Origin: JACKAF01 sp041391485
GTDB taxonomy: Bacteria; Bdellovibrionota; FAC87; UBA2466; JACKAF01
Assembly (NCBI GenBank): GCA_041391485.1
Contig: JAWKNY010000017.1
Location: forward strand, 1-64,000
Direction of reading: 5' to 3'
Length of the DNA stretch: 64,000 bases
Shown here: one piece after another, positions 37,498-47,048 of the stretch
Layout of the letters: each line of letters starts with the position of its first letter
Position numbering within the stretch: position 1 is the stretch's first letter
The notes under the pieces: model-generated
Databases searched by the model: none
What the model saw: the letters and a program-made list of their open reading frames with translations, nothing else
What the model was told of the DNA's origin: nothing
Position numbers and translations under genes: made by a program

Positions 37498-38489
37498 ATG
37501 AGTACAAAGCAAACGCCCAAGCCGCTACAAACCGCCTTCACGTCAGCCGTCGGCTGTGATTATCCAATTATTGCAGGACCGATGTTTCTAGTGAGCGACG
37601 AGAAGCTCGTTTCAGCCGTGAGTAGTGCTGGGGGAATAGGCGGCATGCCATCACTCAATTGGCGCTCTACGGCTGAGTTTCGTTCGGCTGTGGAGAAAGT
37701 AAAAACCTTAACGGATAAACCGTTTGCGGTGAACCTCATCGTCAATAAGTCCGCCCCGCGTGTGGAGGCGGATCTGGAGGTCTGCGCGGAACTCAAAGTT
37801 CCAGTGGTGATTACCTCGCTTGGAAATCCCAAAAAGGTGATCGAAAAGATGCACGCCGTGGGTTCCAAGGTGTTGTGTGATGTGACGACACTCGCCTATG
37901 CGAAGAAGGTGGAGTCGTTAGGGGCGGATGGTGTGGTCGCGGTCTGTGCAGGGGCCGGGGGGCATGCGGGCGAAACCTCCCCACTAGTTTTTATTCCGCA
38001 CCTCAAGCGGCATCTCAAAATTCCGATCGTGGCGGCTGGCGGCATCGTGCGGGGCGATCAAATGGCGGCGGTCCTCATGCTGGGGGCGTCTGCGGTACAA
38101 ATCGGCACGCGTTTTATTGCAAGCCGTGAAGCCAACGTGCACGACGATTACAAGAACGCCATAGTTAAAGCCCAGCCTGAAGACATCGTATTAACTCGGA
38201 AACTATCGGGTGTACCGGCCTCGGTGATCCGCACCCCGTACATCGAAAAAATCGGGGTGGTCTGAATCCCGTCGAAAGTTTTCCCACAAGCACGAGTTCA
38301 GCAAACGTGCGATGAAAATGTTGCGCTTTTTATCTCGGGAAAGTGCAGCTTGAGAAAGCGGTTTCACTTCCCACTTGGAAGCAGGTGTGGGGAGCTGGAC
38401 AGGGTGCTGGGCTTATCGATCAAGTCATTCCAGCCGGCGAGATTGTTCACAATCTCATGGAGGAGTACTATTCGGCCTCCATCCCGTGA
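37498..38489 (+). CDS. Nitronate monooxygenase / FabK-like flavoprotein (frameshifts near the end)
   Basis: FMN-dependent TIM-barrel protein of the 2-nitropropane dioxygenase family: QTAFTSAVGCDYPIIAGPM at the start, VSSAGGIGGM, CAGAGGHAGE, PIVAAGGIVRGDQMAAVLMLGASAVQIGTRF. The first frame ends at 38265, but the family C-terminus is clearly encoded further on (LPTWKQVWGAGQGAGLID ... ending TGA at 38487-38489), with several lost bases between 38240 and 38350. Corrected length is about 330 residues. The last 22 bases overlap the convergent gene. The substrate (alkyl nitronate or enoyl-ACP) is undecided. Confidence 0.78.
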
Positions 38490-39772
38490 TCCGGCGGCGG
38501 CATCGGGAATACCGGCGAGTAGTACCGGAGCATCTCCAATACACAACTCTTGTAGTCACTGGCCCAGTTTTTTAGAGCCTCACTTAAGCGCAGCTTGGAA
38601 CGCACGAGTACCGCATTAGGGCGAAACTCTAGATGCCGGTAACCCCCGTCAGAGGATTCACTTGTCGTAATAAAAGTTTTTTCTCTTTCGATGAGCTCAG
38701 GCTGATTGCGGCACAACAACTTTCGGATCTGACGAAAAGCTCCCAGCACATTCCAGCCGAAATCGCGGAGCGCGTTTTTCAATGAGGCGTACGAGGCCTC
38801 GGTAACGGCGCTCTCATGCAGATCGGCCTCACGCAAAACCATCTCTCCGCGTTCGTTGATGTCAAAACGAAGACGAATCGCCTCGCGCCCGGTTTTGTCC
38901 CGGACCGAAAAACGCAGCAAGGCCTCATCTTCGACGAACAGCTCAAAGGTGTGGGACTTCTTGGATCGCAAGGCGCGGTTCTTGATGAGTTCGGCCAGCT
39001 GTTTACGAACCTCTGGGCGTTCAAACACAAATTCCACAACGCGCGTGAGGCCCACGTACTTGACCGCGCGCCCGGCCACGAAAATTGTGGATCGTCGTAG
39101 GAAATCAAAAGTGTTTCGGGTGGGTTTTACAAAGATGAGGCCTTGGCCGATCCAGCAGCCAAAGTCGTAGAGCCCTGGAATGGCCAGCCCGTACCAGGCC
39201 AAAGCCCCCCCTATATTCCCATGCAGAAGCTCTCGAGTCCCTTCCACCGTACCGGTTACGAATTCTCCCCCATGCGTGATGGCGAACATGGTCGCCGAGT
39301 TGAGCATGAGTTGGCGGAGCCAGGGGCTTGGAAAATCTTCCGATAGCCGCAGGAGCCGGCGGGCGTTTTGAAAGGAGCGTTGCAGGTCAAAGGCGGCCGG
39401 TGGGTTTTCCCAAAGCAGGCGGTCGAGGGCCCGTGGTGGTGAGTACTGGGTGAAGGGGTAGACCACGTCTGACCCATGTCGGTAAAGGATATGCCTCTTT
39501 CGTCTCCAGAAGCCCTCGACCTCCGAAGGCGGCTCCAGCGCGTGTTCGGCTTCTTCAATCGCCTCTAAAACGTGGGGAAGCTCTTCATCCGACGCGACCA
39601 AATGGATGCGTAAATAGGTGAGCCCCTCGCTGGAAGCCTTGCGCAGGGAGGCCACCATTCCTGTTCCGGCTTCCGCGGCCGGAGGGCCTTCGGGCAAATC
39701 CGGGGCCGGAAGGGAAAGAGAATAAAAGGCTAGAAATAAAAGACAAAGCTGCCGAACGCCGCCCAGATACAT
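38468..39772 (-). CDS. Exported protein of unknown function
   Basis: 434 residues with a signal peptide (LCLLFLAFYSLSLPAP). A mid-protein segment has hydrophobic helices (NIGGALAWYGLAIPGLYDFGCWIGQGLIFV) that may insert in a membrane, and the rest is charged and helical with strands. I recognise no family. It lies downstream of fur on the same strand, with a palindromic operator-like site in the 66-base gap, so Fur-type regulation is possible. Confidence 0.6.
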   Translation of the reverse strand: MYLGGVRQLCLLFLAFYSLSLPAPDLPEGPPAAEAGTGMVASLRKASSEGLTYLRIHLVASDEELPHVLEAIEEAEHALEPPSEVEGFWRRKRHILYRHGSDVVYPFTQYSPPRALDRLLWENPPAAFDLQRSFQNARRLLRLSEDFPSPWLRQLMLNSATMFAITHGGEFVTGTVEGTRELLHGNIGGALAWYGLAIPGLYDFGCWIGQGLIFVKPTRNTFDFLRRSTIFVAGRAVKYVGLTRVVEFVFERPEVRKQLAELIKNRALRSKKSHTFELFVEDEALLRFSVRDKTGREAIRLRFDINERGEMVLREADLHESAVTEASYASLKNALRDFGWNVLGAFRQIRKLLCRNQPELIEREKTFITTSESSDGGYRHLEFRPNAVLVRSKLRLSEALKNWASDYKSCVLEMLRYYSPVFPMPPPDHGMEAE

Positions 39773-39814
39773 AGAAAAACACCTACACCAAAGCCGTCAT
39801 GAAACATCAGAATC

Positions 39815-39829
39815 AATCTGATTCAGATT
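39815..39829. promoter_or_regulatory. 7-1-7 palindrome, candidate Fur-family operator
   Basis: AATCTGA-T-TCAGATT is a perfect 7-1-7 inverted repeat, the geometry of Fur and PerR boxes. A second overlapping inverted repeat (TCAGA-N5-TCTGA) lies at 39807-39821. It sits between the fur-like gene and the downstream exported protein, 43 bases before the latter's start. Confidence 0.5.
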
Positions 39830-39838
39830 ATGTCTGAG

Positions 39839-40306
39839 CTAATGGGTGACCGGCGCCTTGGCAAGTTTTTTTTGGCAGTTTTCGCAGATCCCAAAGAGAC
39901 GGTGATCATGGAAGACGAGCTTAAAGCCGTAGCTAGCGCACACTTCGTCTTGCAGGGACTCGATCTTGTCAGAGGTGAATTCGATGATCTTACCGCATTC
40001 GATGCACACCATGTGGTCGTGGTGACCCTTCACGCTGGTACGCTCGAAGTATTCGCGACGGCCATCTCCCACCGACTTTTGAACCACCCCACACTCGAGC
40101 AGCAAGGGGAGGGTGCGGTAGACCGTATCGCGAGAAATGCGAAGCCCTTTTTGTTTGACCAGATCGGCGAGCTTATCGGCATCGAAGTGGTTTTTTAGCT
40201 GCAAAACCTCGTCGAGCAGTTGCTTGCGTTCGTGCGTAAACTTCAGGCCTTTTCGAGAGAGAAGGCTCTTAAAACTATCCATTTCAGGCGTCGCGGGCAT
40301 GGGCAT
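39839..40306 (-). CDS. fur: Fur-family transcriptional regulator
   Basis: 155 residues. N-terminal winged helix (KFTHERKQLLDEVLQ, RISRDTVYRTLPLLLECGVV), then the metal and dimerisation domain with HHDHMVCIECGKIIEF and FGICENCQKK, giving two CxxC pairs for structural zinc. Similar to Fur/PerR/Zur; the sensed metal cannot be decided here. Starts 9 bases after the xthA stop, so the two form an operon. Confidence 0.88.
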   Translation of the reverse strand: MPMPATPEMDSFKSLLSRKGLKFTHERKQLLDEVLQLKNHFDADKLADLVKQKGLRISRDTVYRTLPLLLECGVVQKSVGDGRREYFERTSVKGHHDHMVCIECGKIIEFTSDKIESLQDEVCASYGFKLVFHDHRLFGICENCQKKLAKAPVTH

Positions 40307-40315
40307 CCTATATCA

Positions 40316-41086
40316 CTATTCAAGAAATTCCGCAAAAACAGGGGCGTGATCGGAGGGTTTACTTCCTTTTCTCTCGTCCCGGTCGATGTAGCTCTTCTGG
40401 AAACGGGGACCGAGATCCTGGCTGGCCAGGATAAGATCAATGCGCAGCCCGTGGTTTTTGGGGAACGCCAACTGACGGTAGTCCCACCAGGAGTATTGCC
40501 CTCCCGTCGTCACAAGAGAGCGGAATACATCTATAAAACCTAGTTCCAGGATGCCCGAAAGGGCCGCGCGCTCGGGTTCAGAGAAAAGGATCCTCCCCGC
40601 CCATTCTGCCGGATCGTGCACGTCTTGGGCGGTAGGGGCCACGTTGAAGTCACCGAGTACCAGGGCGGGCTTGCCCGCGTCGCGGAGCTGCTTGAGAGCC
40701 AGGCCTAGTTTGTGTAGCCAGTCCAGCTTGTAAAAGTAGCGGCTCGATCCCACTTCCTGCCCATTGGGGATATAAGCTGAGGCGATCTGTATTCCCCTGA
40801 AGTCAGCGCAGATGTAGCGTGCGTCCTCCGACGGGCACCCCTCAAAAGAGTGCGCTACACCACTGAGCGGCTCGCGCGAAAGCAACGCCACACCGTTGTA
40901 AGCTTTTTGACCAAAGACTTGCGCTTCGTAGCCGCAAGCTTTTACTTCCAGGTAAGGAAACTTGTCTTCGGTACACTTGAGTTCTTGCAGACACAGCACA
41001 TCCGGTTGGTGGCGATCCAAAACGGCTTTTAGCCGGTCCAACCGTGCGTTGATCGAGTTTACATTCCAGGTACCTACCTTGAGCAT
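40316..41086 (-). CDS. xthA: Exodeoxyribonuclease III (AP endonuclease)
   Basis: 256 residues, Exo III family: KVGTWNVNSINARLDRL, catalytic Glu in CLQELKC, GVALLSREPLSGV, the Asn/Asp pair in VLGDFNVAPTAQDVHDP, and terminal His in SDHAPVFAEF. Repairs abasic sites and 3'-blocked ends after oxidative damage. Directly upstream of the fur-like gene, linking DNA repair and metal/peroxide regulation. Confidence 0.95.
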   Translation of the reverse strand: MLKVGTWNVNSINARLDRLKAVLDRHQPDVLCLQELKCTEDKFPYLEVKACGYEAQVFGQKAYNGVALLSREPLSGVAHSFEGCPSEDARYICADFRGIQIASAYIPNGQEVGSSRYFYKLDWLHKLGLALKQLRDAGKPALVLGDFNVAPTAQDVHDPAEWAGRILFSEPERAALSGILELGFIDVFRSLVTTGGQYSWWDYRQLAFPKNHGLRIDLILASQDLGPRFQKSYIDRDERKGSKPSDHAPVFAEFLE

Positions 41087-41135
41087 CCCCTTGCTTTACA
41101 ACTGTTAGACTATAGAATCAAGGCAAAGGGGTTTT

Positions 41136-41455
41136 ATGAAATTTGTTTTTGTGTACATCACGACGGCAAATGAGGATGAGGCGGAACGCATAGGGAAACA
41201 GCTGGTTGAGAAAAAGTTGGCCGCCTGTGTGAACTTATTGCCGGGAATGCGATCCTTTTACTGGTGGGAAGGCAAGATCGACAGCGGAAATGAGACGGTG
41301 CTCATCGCCAAACTAGACAAGACCTAGTGGCCCCGCCGACCGCCCTCGTAAAAGCCCTGCACAGTTACAGTTGTCCGTGCGTGGTGACGTGGGAGCTGAG
41401 CGGCGGTAACGAAGACTATCTGAATTGGCTTGAACAGAGTCTTCAACGCGGTTAG
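41136..41455 (+). CDS. cutA: Divalent cation tolerance protein CutA (one frameshift)
   Basis: Starts behind AAAGGGG. The first 63 residues (VYITTANEDEAERIGKQLVEKKLAACVNLLPGMRSFYWWEGKI) are typical CutA. The frame breaks near 41308 in AAACTAGAC; adding one A gives AKTRQDLVAP and continues to a family-like end (ALHSYSCPCVVTWELSGGN, NWLEQSL) with stop TAG at 41453. Corrected length is about 107 residues, normal for this trimeric protein. Confidence 0.82.
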
Positions 41456-42864
41456 CGGTGGTAGACGCGGATAAGAAGTTCGTAGTTTCTGATACGCTGA
41501 ACGTATTGAACGGGCTCATTGCCGCGCGCGTACCCGTGAGGCAGGGACGCGTAATAGCGGCGATTGGAAAGTAACGGAAGTATGTCTTTTATCTGATCCC
41601 AGCGGTAGGGATCTCTTCCCATTTTTTCTGCAAGTTTCTGGGCGTCGCGCAAGTGACCATAACCGACATTGTACGCGGCGAGTGCCAGCCAGGTTCGATC
41701 CCATTTTCCCACTTGTGGGGGCAAACGTTTGCGCAGTCGGTTAAAGTAGCGGGCCCCTCCACGGATACTCTGCTCGGGATCGAGGCGGTTACTTACGCCT
41801 AATGCGCCTGCCGTCGGTAAGGTAAGCATCATGAGGCCTCGGACGCCAGTCGGGCTTCGCGCACTCGGGTCCCATTGCGATTCCTGGTAGGCCATCGCGG
41901 CAAGCAAACGCCAGGAGAGATCGTATTTGTCTGCTTCCTCTTCAAAGTACTTGATGTATTTCGGAAGGCGGCTGTTTAAGCGTTGGATGAAAACTTTGGC
42001 GTCGTAGTAGTCAAAGTTGCTTAAGTACCCGTAGTGGCGGTCGATGAGCGCGGAAAGAGTGCCGCGGCGGCGCATGCGGGAAAAAAAGGAGTTTACTAGC
42101 GACTGCAATCCCCAACGTTCTTTGGGTAAAACCCATACGAGATGGTTGGGACGGCCGAGCGGCATGGCACTTTCTAGTTCCGGATAGTAGCGTCGGTTGA
42201 TGGCCAGGATGTTTGAATCGGCGACCGTGCACGGAACTTCCTTGTTTGAGACTTTGGCCAGGATCTCTTCAGTGGAGAGGGGGGTCGTGTCCCACTGGAT
42301 CTCCGGGTTTTCCAATTTTAGTTTGCCGAGCTGCTCCTGGTAGCTCGTGTCCTCGCTGATAAGTAGGCGCGTATCGGGAATCTGACTAATATCTCGGGGC
42401 AGAGACTCTTTGCGGTGGCAAACGATTTCAGGTTGTACCTCTTGGTAAGCCGGTCCAAAGCGAAAGAGCTTGTTGCGGTCCTTGGTGCGGACGAGACCGG
42501 CGGCGGCGATATCCCCTTTCCCTTCAGCCAGCGCGGTGAGGAGCGCTTCGACTGAAGTGTACTGATAAAACTGCGCGGTCACTCCGATGGACTCGCCAAA
42601 CTGTTTCCCGAGATCGTACTCAAAGCCTGCGAGTTTCCCGTCGCGGTCTTCGTAAAAGGGGGTAGGGGAGTTGAGCGTCAATATACGGAGATAGCCGCGC
42701 GTGCGGGCCACCATCAGAAAGTCTTGTTCAGCGCGGTAACGGGTAAAGTAAAAAAGAGACAGCCCGATCGCCACCGCCAAGACAGAGAAGCCCGCCACCT
42801 GCGTGGCCTCCCACCTTTGCATGAATCTCTGCATCCTTCGTTTCAAAACCGTGGCGGCACGCAT
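41452..42864 (-). CDS. mltF: Membrane-bound lytic murein transglycosylase F
   Basis: 470 residues. One transmembrane or signal segment (FSVLAVAIGLSLFYF), a periplasmic solute-binding type 3 domain (RGYLRILTLNSPTPFYEDRDGKLAGFEYDLGKQ), then an SLT catalytic domain with catalytic Glu in MAYQESQWDPSARSPTG and the LTLPTA and LAAYNVGYGH segments. Cleaves peptidoglycan glycan strands to 1,6-anhydro ends. Sixteen bases downstream of the slt-like gene on the same strand; converges with cutA. Confidence 0.92.
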   Translation of the reverse strand: MRAATVLKRRMQRFMQRWEATQVAGFSVLAVAIGLSLFYFTRYRAEQDFLMVARTRGYLRILTLNSPTPFYEDRDGKLAGFEYDLGKQFGESIGVTAQFYQYTSVEALLTALAEGKGDIAAAGLVRTKDRNKLFRFGPAYQEVQPEIVCHRKESLPRDISQIPDTRLLISEDTSYQEQLGKLKLENPEIQWDTTPLSTEEILAKVSNKEVPCTVADSNILAINRRYYPELESAMPLGRPNHLVWVLPKERWGLQSLVNSFFSRMRRRGTLSALIDRHYGYLSNFDYYDAKVFIQRLNSRLPKYIKYFEEEADKYDLSWRLLAAMAYQESQWDPSARSPTGVRGLMMLTLPTAGALGVSNRLDPEQSIRGGARYFNRLRKRLPPQVGKWDRTWLALAAYNVGYGHLRDAQKLAEKMGRDPYRWDQIKDILPLLSNRRYYASLPHGYARGNEPVQYVQRIRNYELLIRVYHR

Positions 42865-42879
42865 ACGTCAAGTCCACCC

Positions 42880-44452
42880 TTAGCGGTCCAGCGCTATGTG
42901 TTTTCGAACGGAACCCTGGTTGGTATCTTCATAAAGGCGGCGGTACCAATAGTAATTGTTTAGTACAAAGCCGACGTAGTTTCGGGTTTCTCGGTAGCTG
43001 ATGAGATCGATAAAGAGGACGCTGTCTTCGGTTGGGTAGCGGCGGAGCCATTTGTCTGCGTTGTGCTCTCCCGCGTTGTACCCGGCCAAGGCTACGTAAT
43101 TCCTGTCATTAAAGCGATCGAGTAGGGATCGGAAATAGCCGGCTCCGAGTTTGAGGTTAATAGCGGGATCGAGCAGATCCACGGCCTGCCCCCCCGATAG
43201 ACGGGCTGCCGTATTGGGATTGAGCTGCAAAAGACCCTGGGCGTGGGCGACTGAAATAGCGTTCGGATTAAACTCACTTTCTTTACGTGCGAGCGACCAA
43301 AGCAGGTACGGGTCCACCCCCCGGTTGTAGTCCTTAAAAAGTTCGGGGAAGGGTTTGGGATAGGAAATCTGCATGATTTCGGAGGTTCGGAGCTGAGTGT
43401 AGCGAATCAGCAACAGAGGAAGGGTGGTGACCTTAGTATGGGCGTCGCCAAGCCCTGCGACGTAGACCCGCAGCGTGGGTTCGAGCCTTCGGTAGCTGCC
43501 GAGAATCCAGGAGCCGAGTACGGCCCCGGTTGCCTCAAAGCCATATTTTTTTAGAACTTCAGCCTGGGCAATGAGAGGGTTGGCTGCTGGACTTTTTTTC
43601 GAGCGGCTGTCTAGAGGGTGCGTTTCATTTAAAACCTCGGCCGCCAAATCCACGTTGGCCTGCAGGCTCGCAACCATTGTATGAAACGCAAACGGGTAGG
43701 AAGTGAGCAGGCGCTTTAAGGTATGCTGCGCGTCCGCCTCGCGTCCCAATTCCTTCTCCGCACGGAAACGCCAATATAAGGATCGGCCTGAAAAGGCGTC
43801 GCGGGAAGGGGACTTGGAAAACCATTTCAGAGCTTCGTCGTAACGTTTGACCCACCAATACATAAGACCGGCTCGAGTATAAAAATGCTCGCGGTCTTCG
43901 GATCGCCTGGAGGTGCACGAACGCCCTTTATGTAGAGCTTGCGATCAATTCCCAGTAGCCTTGATCCGGCAAAAGTTTTCGCTGTCGCGCCTTGCGGCCA
44001 AGGCGTGCCGGTCGGGCAGCGGTATTTCAGAGCGACCCGCCAGGGCGCTGTACCTGCTCTCGTTCCAGTCCCTCCATCCCTTCCAGCAGTTCGCTCACTG
44101 GGTTTTTTTCGTAATCGATTTACGTTGAGGGGCTGACCGTTTTTTCCAGTGATGGGAGTGGGTTCGGCTTTTTGTTTTTTGGCGGCGCGACGACGCGTTC
44201 TTTGTGTCGCTGATAACGAAAGAGGTGCTTCGCGCGGCGTACGCTGTGACAAAAAGGGTTATCGGTGCTCTTGCTTTTGCAGGACTGCACGAGGGCCTGG
44301 ACTTGATCCACATCTAGAGTGCCTTGTACGTAGGCGTCAAACTGCTTGGCCTGCTGGCACAGGACGGAGCCGTCGTCGTAATTCTTTTTACCCACAGAGG
44401 CGCAGCTCACCAGGGCAAAGAGTCCTAAAATGGCAAAGGTCGAAAGTTTCAT
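42880..44452 (-). CDS. Lytic transglycosylase, Slt-like lipoprotein (frameshifts)
   Basis: The C-terminal 327 residues are intact and hold an SLT domain with catalytic Glu in ARKESEFNPNAISVAHAQGLLQLNP and GYNAGEHNADKWL. Upstream on the same strand a start at 44452 opens a lipoprotein signal (FAILGLFALVSCAS) and a soluble region; this connects to the SLT part through several frame changes between 43880 and 44140 (readable segments include SELLEGMEGLEREQVQR and HFYTRAGLMYWWVKRYDEA). Total about 524 residues. Helical repeats before the SLT domain fit the Slt70-like superhelix. Co-transcribed with mltF. Confidence 0.75.
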
Positions 44453-44577
44453 CGTGTCTATTCTTATCGTCGACACAGCGAGATATCCTGCATGGAGAAT
44501 TGGAGACAATTGCAGAGCGTCGCGGCAGGCAATTGTGTGCCGAGCCCTCACAATGTTCTCACAGCCCCCACGATTGG

Positions 44578-44890
44578 CTACCCACGATCGACTAGCATCC
44601 CGTCTTTTGAAGGCGTCTGGTGTGATCTCCCCCACCGATTCCCATCGGCATCAATAAGCAGGAAACTCCGTTCTCCCCAGGGGTGATCTTTGGGGGGGCC
44701 GCTCACTCCGTGTTCCAGGCAGGGTGAGCTTCCTCCCAACGTGTGTAACAGGCGTTTACATCTTTCACGGTCAGACCAAAGCTGCAATGGTGGCGCGCTC
44801 CCCACTTGCATCAAAATAACTTATGGCCTTGCCGACTGGTTTGAAGAAGGCGATGCGAAATCGACTCGGAAGGACAAACTCACAAAAATT
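44578..44890 (-). pseudogene. Glyoxalase/VOC-like protein, frame-disrupted
   Basis: The last 60 or so residues are clearly VOC-like: a strand (PPLQLWSDRERCKRLL), a loop and the typical PWGERSFLLIDADGNRWG ending. The matching N-terminal half lies in another frame upstream (FRIAFFKPVGKAISYFD), so the gene is either frame-disrupted by sequence error or degraded. Small VOC proteins serve as lyases, dioxygenases or resistance proteins; nothing more can be said. Confidence 0.4.
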
Positions 44891-44999
44891 GTTCATTGCT
44901 GAAGTGAGGTTTGATTTCAAAAACGGATTCAAAAATGCTGTGCCGCAGGAACGTTTTCTGTGGCGATGACCAAATGAGAACCTGCTTGCACCATAGAAC

Positions 45000-45671
45000 G
45001 AGTCTATGCGCTTGCGGATTCAACGCAACGACGAGCACGAAATTGAGTTTTCGGCAGGGGCCTGTTGTTGTCCAAGGCGGAGAAGATGAACTGCTCGTTG
45101 GGACCTGAAATATCCAAGGCCAAGAGCGAACGCCGGCCCAAAAACCGATGAAGCGTCGCTAAGCAGCGCCCCGAGGCGGTACGGCGTATCCATCAGCACG
45201 ACGACGCGGTGTGTTTTTTGCAAATCCGCCAAGGCTTTCGTCGTATGGTTCCGTCACGTGGCAGAAAGCCTGCGTAGTAAAAAGGGCCTGCATTAAAGGA
45301 CAAGCGGCTGTGGAGCCGTCGTGAGAGAGCTAGCCAGGAATGATCTCAACCTGCGCGCGAAGTCTGCAGGCGGTTTTGAGCAAAGCGCGGCCGGGATCGG
45401 CGACATTGGGCATGCCCTGATCGCTCATGTAGACCACCGTCTTGTTTTCGCGCAAAGCTTCTTCTACTGCTTTAAGAGCCTTTTCTTCATGTTCGCTGTA
45501 ACACACAAAAAATCTCGATGGATGCCAGCCGTTTTTGAGAAAGGCTCGGGCGTTGCGCGAGCCTTCAAAAACAAGCAGACTGCCGGTGCGTAAGGCGTCC
45601 AGACTACGTGCTGGGATGTCCACCCGATTCCCGATATCTGTACCGGCGAGAATCAGTTTCCCCGTTGTCAT
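45000..45671 (-). CDS. RsmI-like tetrapyrrole-methylase family rRNA methyltransferase (frameshifts)
   Basis: Begins with KLILAGTDIGNRVDIPARSLDALRTG and continues with YSEHEEKALKAVEEALRENKTVVYMSDQGMPNVADPGRALL and EIIPG, the AdoMet-binding core of the RsmI group. Further parts sit in other frames: FYYAGFLPRDGTIRRKALADL, VVLMDTPYRLGALL and PLPKLNFVLVV. The short acceptor-type form (about 220-240 residues) resembles variants known from Bacteroidetes. The ATG overlaps the dctM stop. End position is approximate because of frame breaks. Confidence 0.65.
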
Positions 45672-47048
45672 GAAAAAACCTTCTGGGGAAGCCAGGTCGC
45701 AAGCTCGGGGACAAACCAGAGGATGAGAAGTACCAGTAGTTGGATGAGGATAAAGGGCACAACGCCTCGTAGAATATCGGTGCTAACGGTGTCTGGAGCG
45801 ACGCCTCGCAAGTAGAAGACAAAAAGCCAACGGAGGGGTCAGGAAAGAGGTTTGCAGCGTGACGGGCAATGAGGATGCCTAACCAGAGCGGGTCCATCCC
45901 CATTTGAAGGAGCGAGGGGCCTACTAGAGGAACCATCACGAAAGTGATCTCAAAAAATCGAGAAAGAAACCGAGCAAAAACATCGTTCCCAGGACGGCCA
46001 GCAAAGAACCGACCATCCCGCCGCCTAGGTTGAGTAAAAAGTTTTGTACGACGTGATCCCCACCAAACCCACGGAAGGTAAGCGAAAAAACACTGGCTCC
46101 AATGAGGATGGCAAAGACCATCGCGTTTACCGAGAGTGTCGTGGTGAGTACTTCGCGCAAAGTTTGGAGGTTCAATTGTTTTTTTGCAGCTGCCAGTAAA
46201 ATGGCGCCGACCGAACCCACTGAGGCGGCCTCCGTTGGCGTCGCAATTCCGGCAAGAATGGAGCCCAAAACACCCAGGATCAGCGCCAAGGGAGGAAACA
46301 GAACCTGGAAGAGTTTTTTGAGAAATTGGGGATCGGAAAAGGATCGCTGATCGGCTTTCGGAAGCCGTGGTACTTCCTGCGGCCGCACGACGGCTATAAC
46401 GAGGATGTACAACATATAAAGGAGCATCAAGAGCAGGCCTGGCAGAATAGCTCCAACAAAAAGTTCGCCTACCCCGATGCTGGAGGGGCTAAAATTTCCC
46501 ATCGCCAGTTGGGCTTGTTGGTGGGCCGAGCCCATCACGTCTCCTAGAATGATGAGTACGATGCTGGGAGGAATGATTTGTCCAAGTGTGCCTGAGGCGC
46601 AGATGATCCCGGTTGCGAGCCTAGGCGAGTAGCGGTGTTTCAACATGCTGGGAAGAGAAATGAGGCCCATGGTGACGACGGTGGCGCCCACTATGCCAGT
46701 CGAAGCGGCAAGTAGGCCGCCGACAAGGCACACGCTGATACCGAGTCCTCCACGTAGGTTTCCAAAAAGCTGGGCCATGGTGTTCAGTAGATCTTCGCTG
46801 ATCTTGGAACGTTCCAACATGACTCCCATGAACACAAAGAGTGGGATCGCTAGAAGGGTTTCATTGACCATGATCCCGTAGATGCGTTCAGGCAACGCCT
46901 GCAAGAAGATAGAATCAAAGTCACCTGTTAGGGTTCCGATCAAGGCAAAAAAGAGTCCCGAACCCGCTAGGCTAAACGCTACGGGGTAACCGCAAAGCAG
47001 AATGGCGAGAGTTCCCACAAAAACCAGTAAGGGAAAAACTTCATGCAT
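45668..47048 (-). CDS. dctM: TRAP transporter large permease DctM (frameshifts)
   Basis: About 460 residues, twelve or more transmembrane helices. N-terminal part: GYPVAFSLAGSGLFFALIG, LLAIPLFVFMGVMLERSKI, GGLLAASTGIVGATVVTMGLISLPSML, CASGTLGQIIPPSIVLIILGD. The first frame ends at 45936 after LGFFLDF; the rest continues in other frames (VPLVGPSLLQMGMDPLWLGIL, LQTSFLTPP, FVPELATWLPQKVFS) to a stop at 45668. Conserved C-terminal family features confirm it is one gene. Part of dctPQM. Confidence 0.85.

Noticed and set aside
45259..45273. TGGCAG-N5-CTGCG as a sigma-54 site
   Set aside because: Weak -12 box and it falls inside the RsmI-like coding region.
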